The position numbers were made by a program, and so were the translations under genes. The notes below the pieces were generated by a model. The model was not told where the DNA came from. It worked only from the letters and a program-made list of their open reading frames with translations, and searched no databases. This document shows, in pieces, positions 21,167 through 21,695 of a stretch of DNA of 21,695 bases; within the stretch, counting starts at the first letter, position 1; every line of letters starts with the position of its first letter. This stretch comes from a virus. The stretch lies in IMG/VR virus record IMGVR_UViG_3300047325_000096, positions 1-21,695 of that record; one strand, written 5' to 3'.

Positions 21167-21600
21167 TCAACCGGCAGCCGAAATGGCCATGGCGCGACCA
21201 CCTCACTGAGGAAGAGCGACAGATCATCGAGGCTGGCGATGCGGCCAAGGCCGAGTGGCTGCGCCTTAGCCTGCCTCGGCAGCGCATCATGAACAGAGCC
21301 CTGCAGCGGGCGAAGTTCGCCGCTCGGACCGGCGCCGCCATAGCATTCGTCTTCCTCGCCTCGCCTGCTCAAGCCGCCGACCTTACCGTCCCGCCCGGCA
21401 TGATGCTCTGCCACACCGCCGCCGCTGCCGCCGATCCGAAGCACGAGGGATGCTGGCTCGCCAAAGGCGGCCAGCGGATCGACCACATCAACCCGGTCGT
21501 GACCTGGTCGCAGATCATCGTACGCTCGAGCGATGGATCGGAGACGGCCGCCGTCTATGCGCTGAAGGCCGACACCGACAAGCTGCAGGCGTTGCGCTGA
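21163..21600 (+). CDS. Membrane-anchored protein with a periplasmic Cys-pair domain
   Basis: A 145-residue protein with a GTG start (21,163) that overlaps the preceding stop by GTGA, and GGAGG 7 bases upstream. The first 50 residues are a cytosolic part with PWRDHLTEEERQIIEAGDAA, similar to a short leader found in several phage proteins. Residues 53-67 (AARTGAAIAFVFLAS) are a membrane or signal segment, followed by SPAQAAD, a good signal peptidase I site. The remaining 70 residues would be periplasmic and have two Cys (C83 and C97) in GCWLAKGGQRID. The layout of a Cys pair followed by a short beta domain is like that of the secreted protein at 6,570-7,028. Confidence 0.6.
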   Translation: MINRQPKWPWRDHLTEEERQIIEAGDAAKAEWLRLSLPRQRIMNRALQRAKFAARTGAAIAFVFLASPAQAADLTVPPGMMLCHTAAAAADPKHEGCWLAKGGQRIDHINPVVTWSQIIVRSSDGSETAAVYALKADTDKLQALR

Positions 21601-21695
21601 TGCCGGTCGAGCTCAGCCCCGAGGAGCGTGCGGTGATCGCGAAGCGGCACCATGACCGCATCGGCGTGCCGGTCGATCGGCAGCGCGCGCCGGCG
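21600..21695 (+). CDS. Partial CDS of unknown function
   Basis: The first 32 codons of a gene that runs off the right edge. It starts at the ATG 21,600-21,602, which overlaps the preceding stop by TGATG, and reads MPVELSPEERAVIAKRHHDR. The beginning resembles the short acidic-basic helix at the N-terminus of small phage proteins of this type of operon; nothing can be said of its function. Confidence 0.55.
   Translation, partial: MPVELSPEERAVIAKRHHDRIGVPVDRQRAPA

Noticed and set aside
1-21695. CRISPR arrays, tRNA or rRNA genes, insertion sequences, integrase or att sites
   Set aside because: No regular spaced repeats, no cloverleaf-like sequences with CCA ends, no transposase or integrase motifs and no terminal repeats were found by eye. 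A tRNA or att search by program was not possible here.

Overview
This window is part of a contractile-tailed bacteriophage or prophage (myovirus type) from a GC-rich host, most likely an alphaproteobacterium. The host call rests on the GC-rich coding bias and on the company of DUF3268-, DUF1367- and MmcB-like genes; it is an inference. No integrase, tRNA, att site, lysis gene, terminase, portal or capsid gene is visible, so the element's ends lie outside the window.

Left arm (1 to about 12,316, almost all on the minus strand): a tail-morphogenesis operon in roughly Mu-like order. Read in its own direction it holds a fragment like phage HslV/proteasome-type proteins, a protein of unknown role, a tail terminator-like candidate, an intrinsic terminator, the tail sheath (with a domain inserted in it), the tail tube, a tail assembly chaperone pair made by -1 frameshifting, an HK97 gp10-like protein, the tape measure, a gpU-like protein, a LysM-type gpX, a gpD-like hub, the gpV-like spike, a PAAR tip and the start of a gp25/gpW-like baseplate protein cut by the window edge. 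Two plus-strand cargo inserts ('morons') interrupt it: a HicAB toxin-antitoxin operon with two 19-bp palindromes in its promoter region (3,206-3,842), and a secreted protein (6,570-7,028).

Right arm (about 12,315 to the end, all plus strand): a tightly packed early-type operon of at least 16 genes, mostly joined by ATGA, GTGA or TGATG overlaps. It starts with a ProQ/FinO-family RNA chaperone and three small proteins (one a 43-residue GTG-start membrane protein). A recombination core follows: a Cas4/AddB-like nuclease with four cysteines, a RecT annealase, and a Rad50/RecF-like ATPase with a CxxC zinc-hook motif. After it come an HNH protein, an isolated LexA-type DNA-binding domain, DUF1367, an HTH-like protein, a DUF3268 zinc protein, an MmcB-like nuclease, a protein of unknown role, a Gp37/Gp68 (DUF5131) protein with three radical-SAM-like cysteines, a membrane-anchored protein and one partial gene.

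The two arms meet back to back at 12,314-12,317, where the apparent start codons of the divergent genes share the palindrome CATG. No gene-free stretch exceeds 300 bases. The main intergenic spaces are 3,183-3,267 (hicAB promoter and operators), 6,503-6,569 (divergent leader), 8,563-8,609 (nothing beyond a ribosome binding site) and 10,494-10,582 (terminator). The points most worth following up are the A_AAA_AAC frameshift, the Cas4-like/RecT/Rad50-like cassette, the inserted sheath domain, the paired hicAB operators with a possibly leaderless toxin mRNA, and the unusual arm junction with no head genes next to it.
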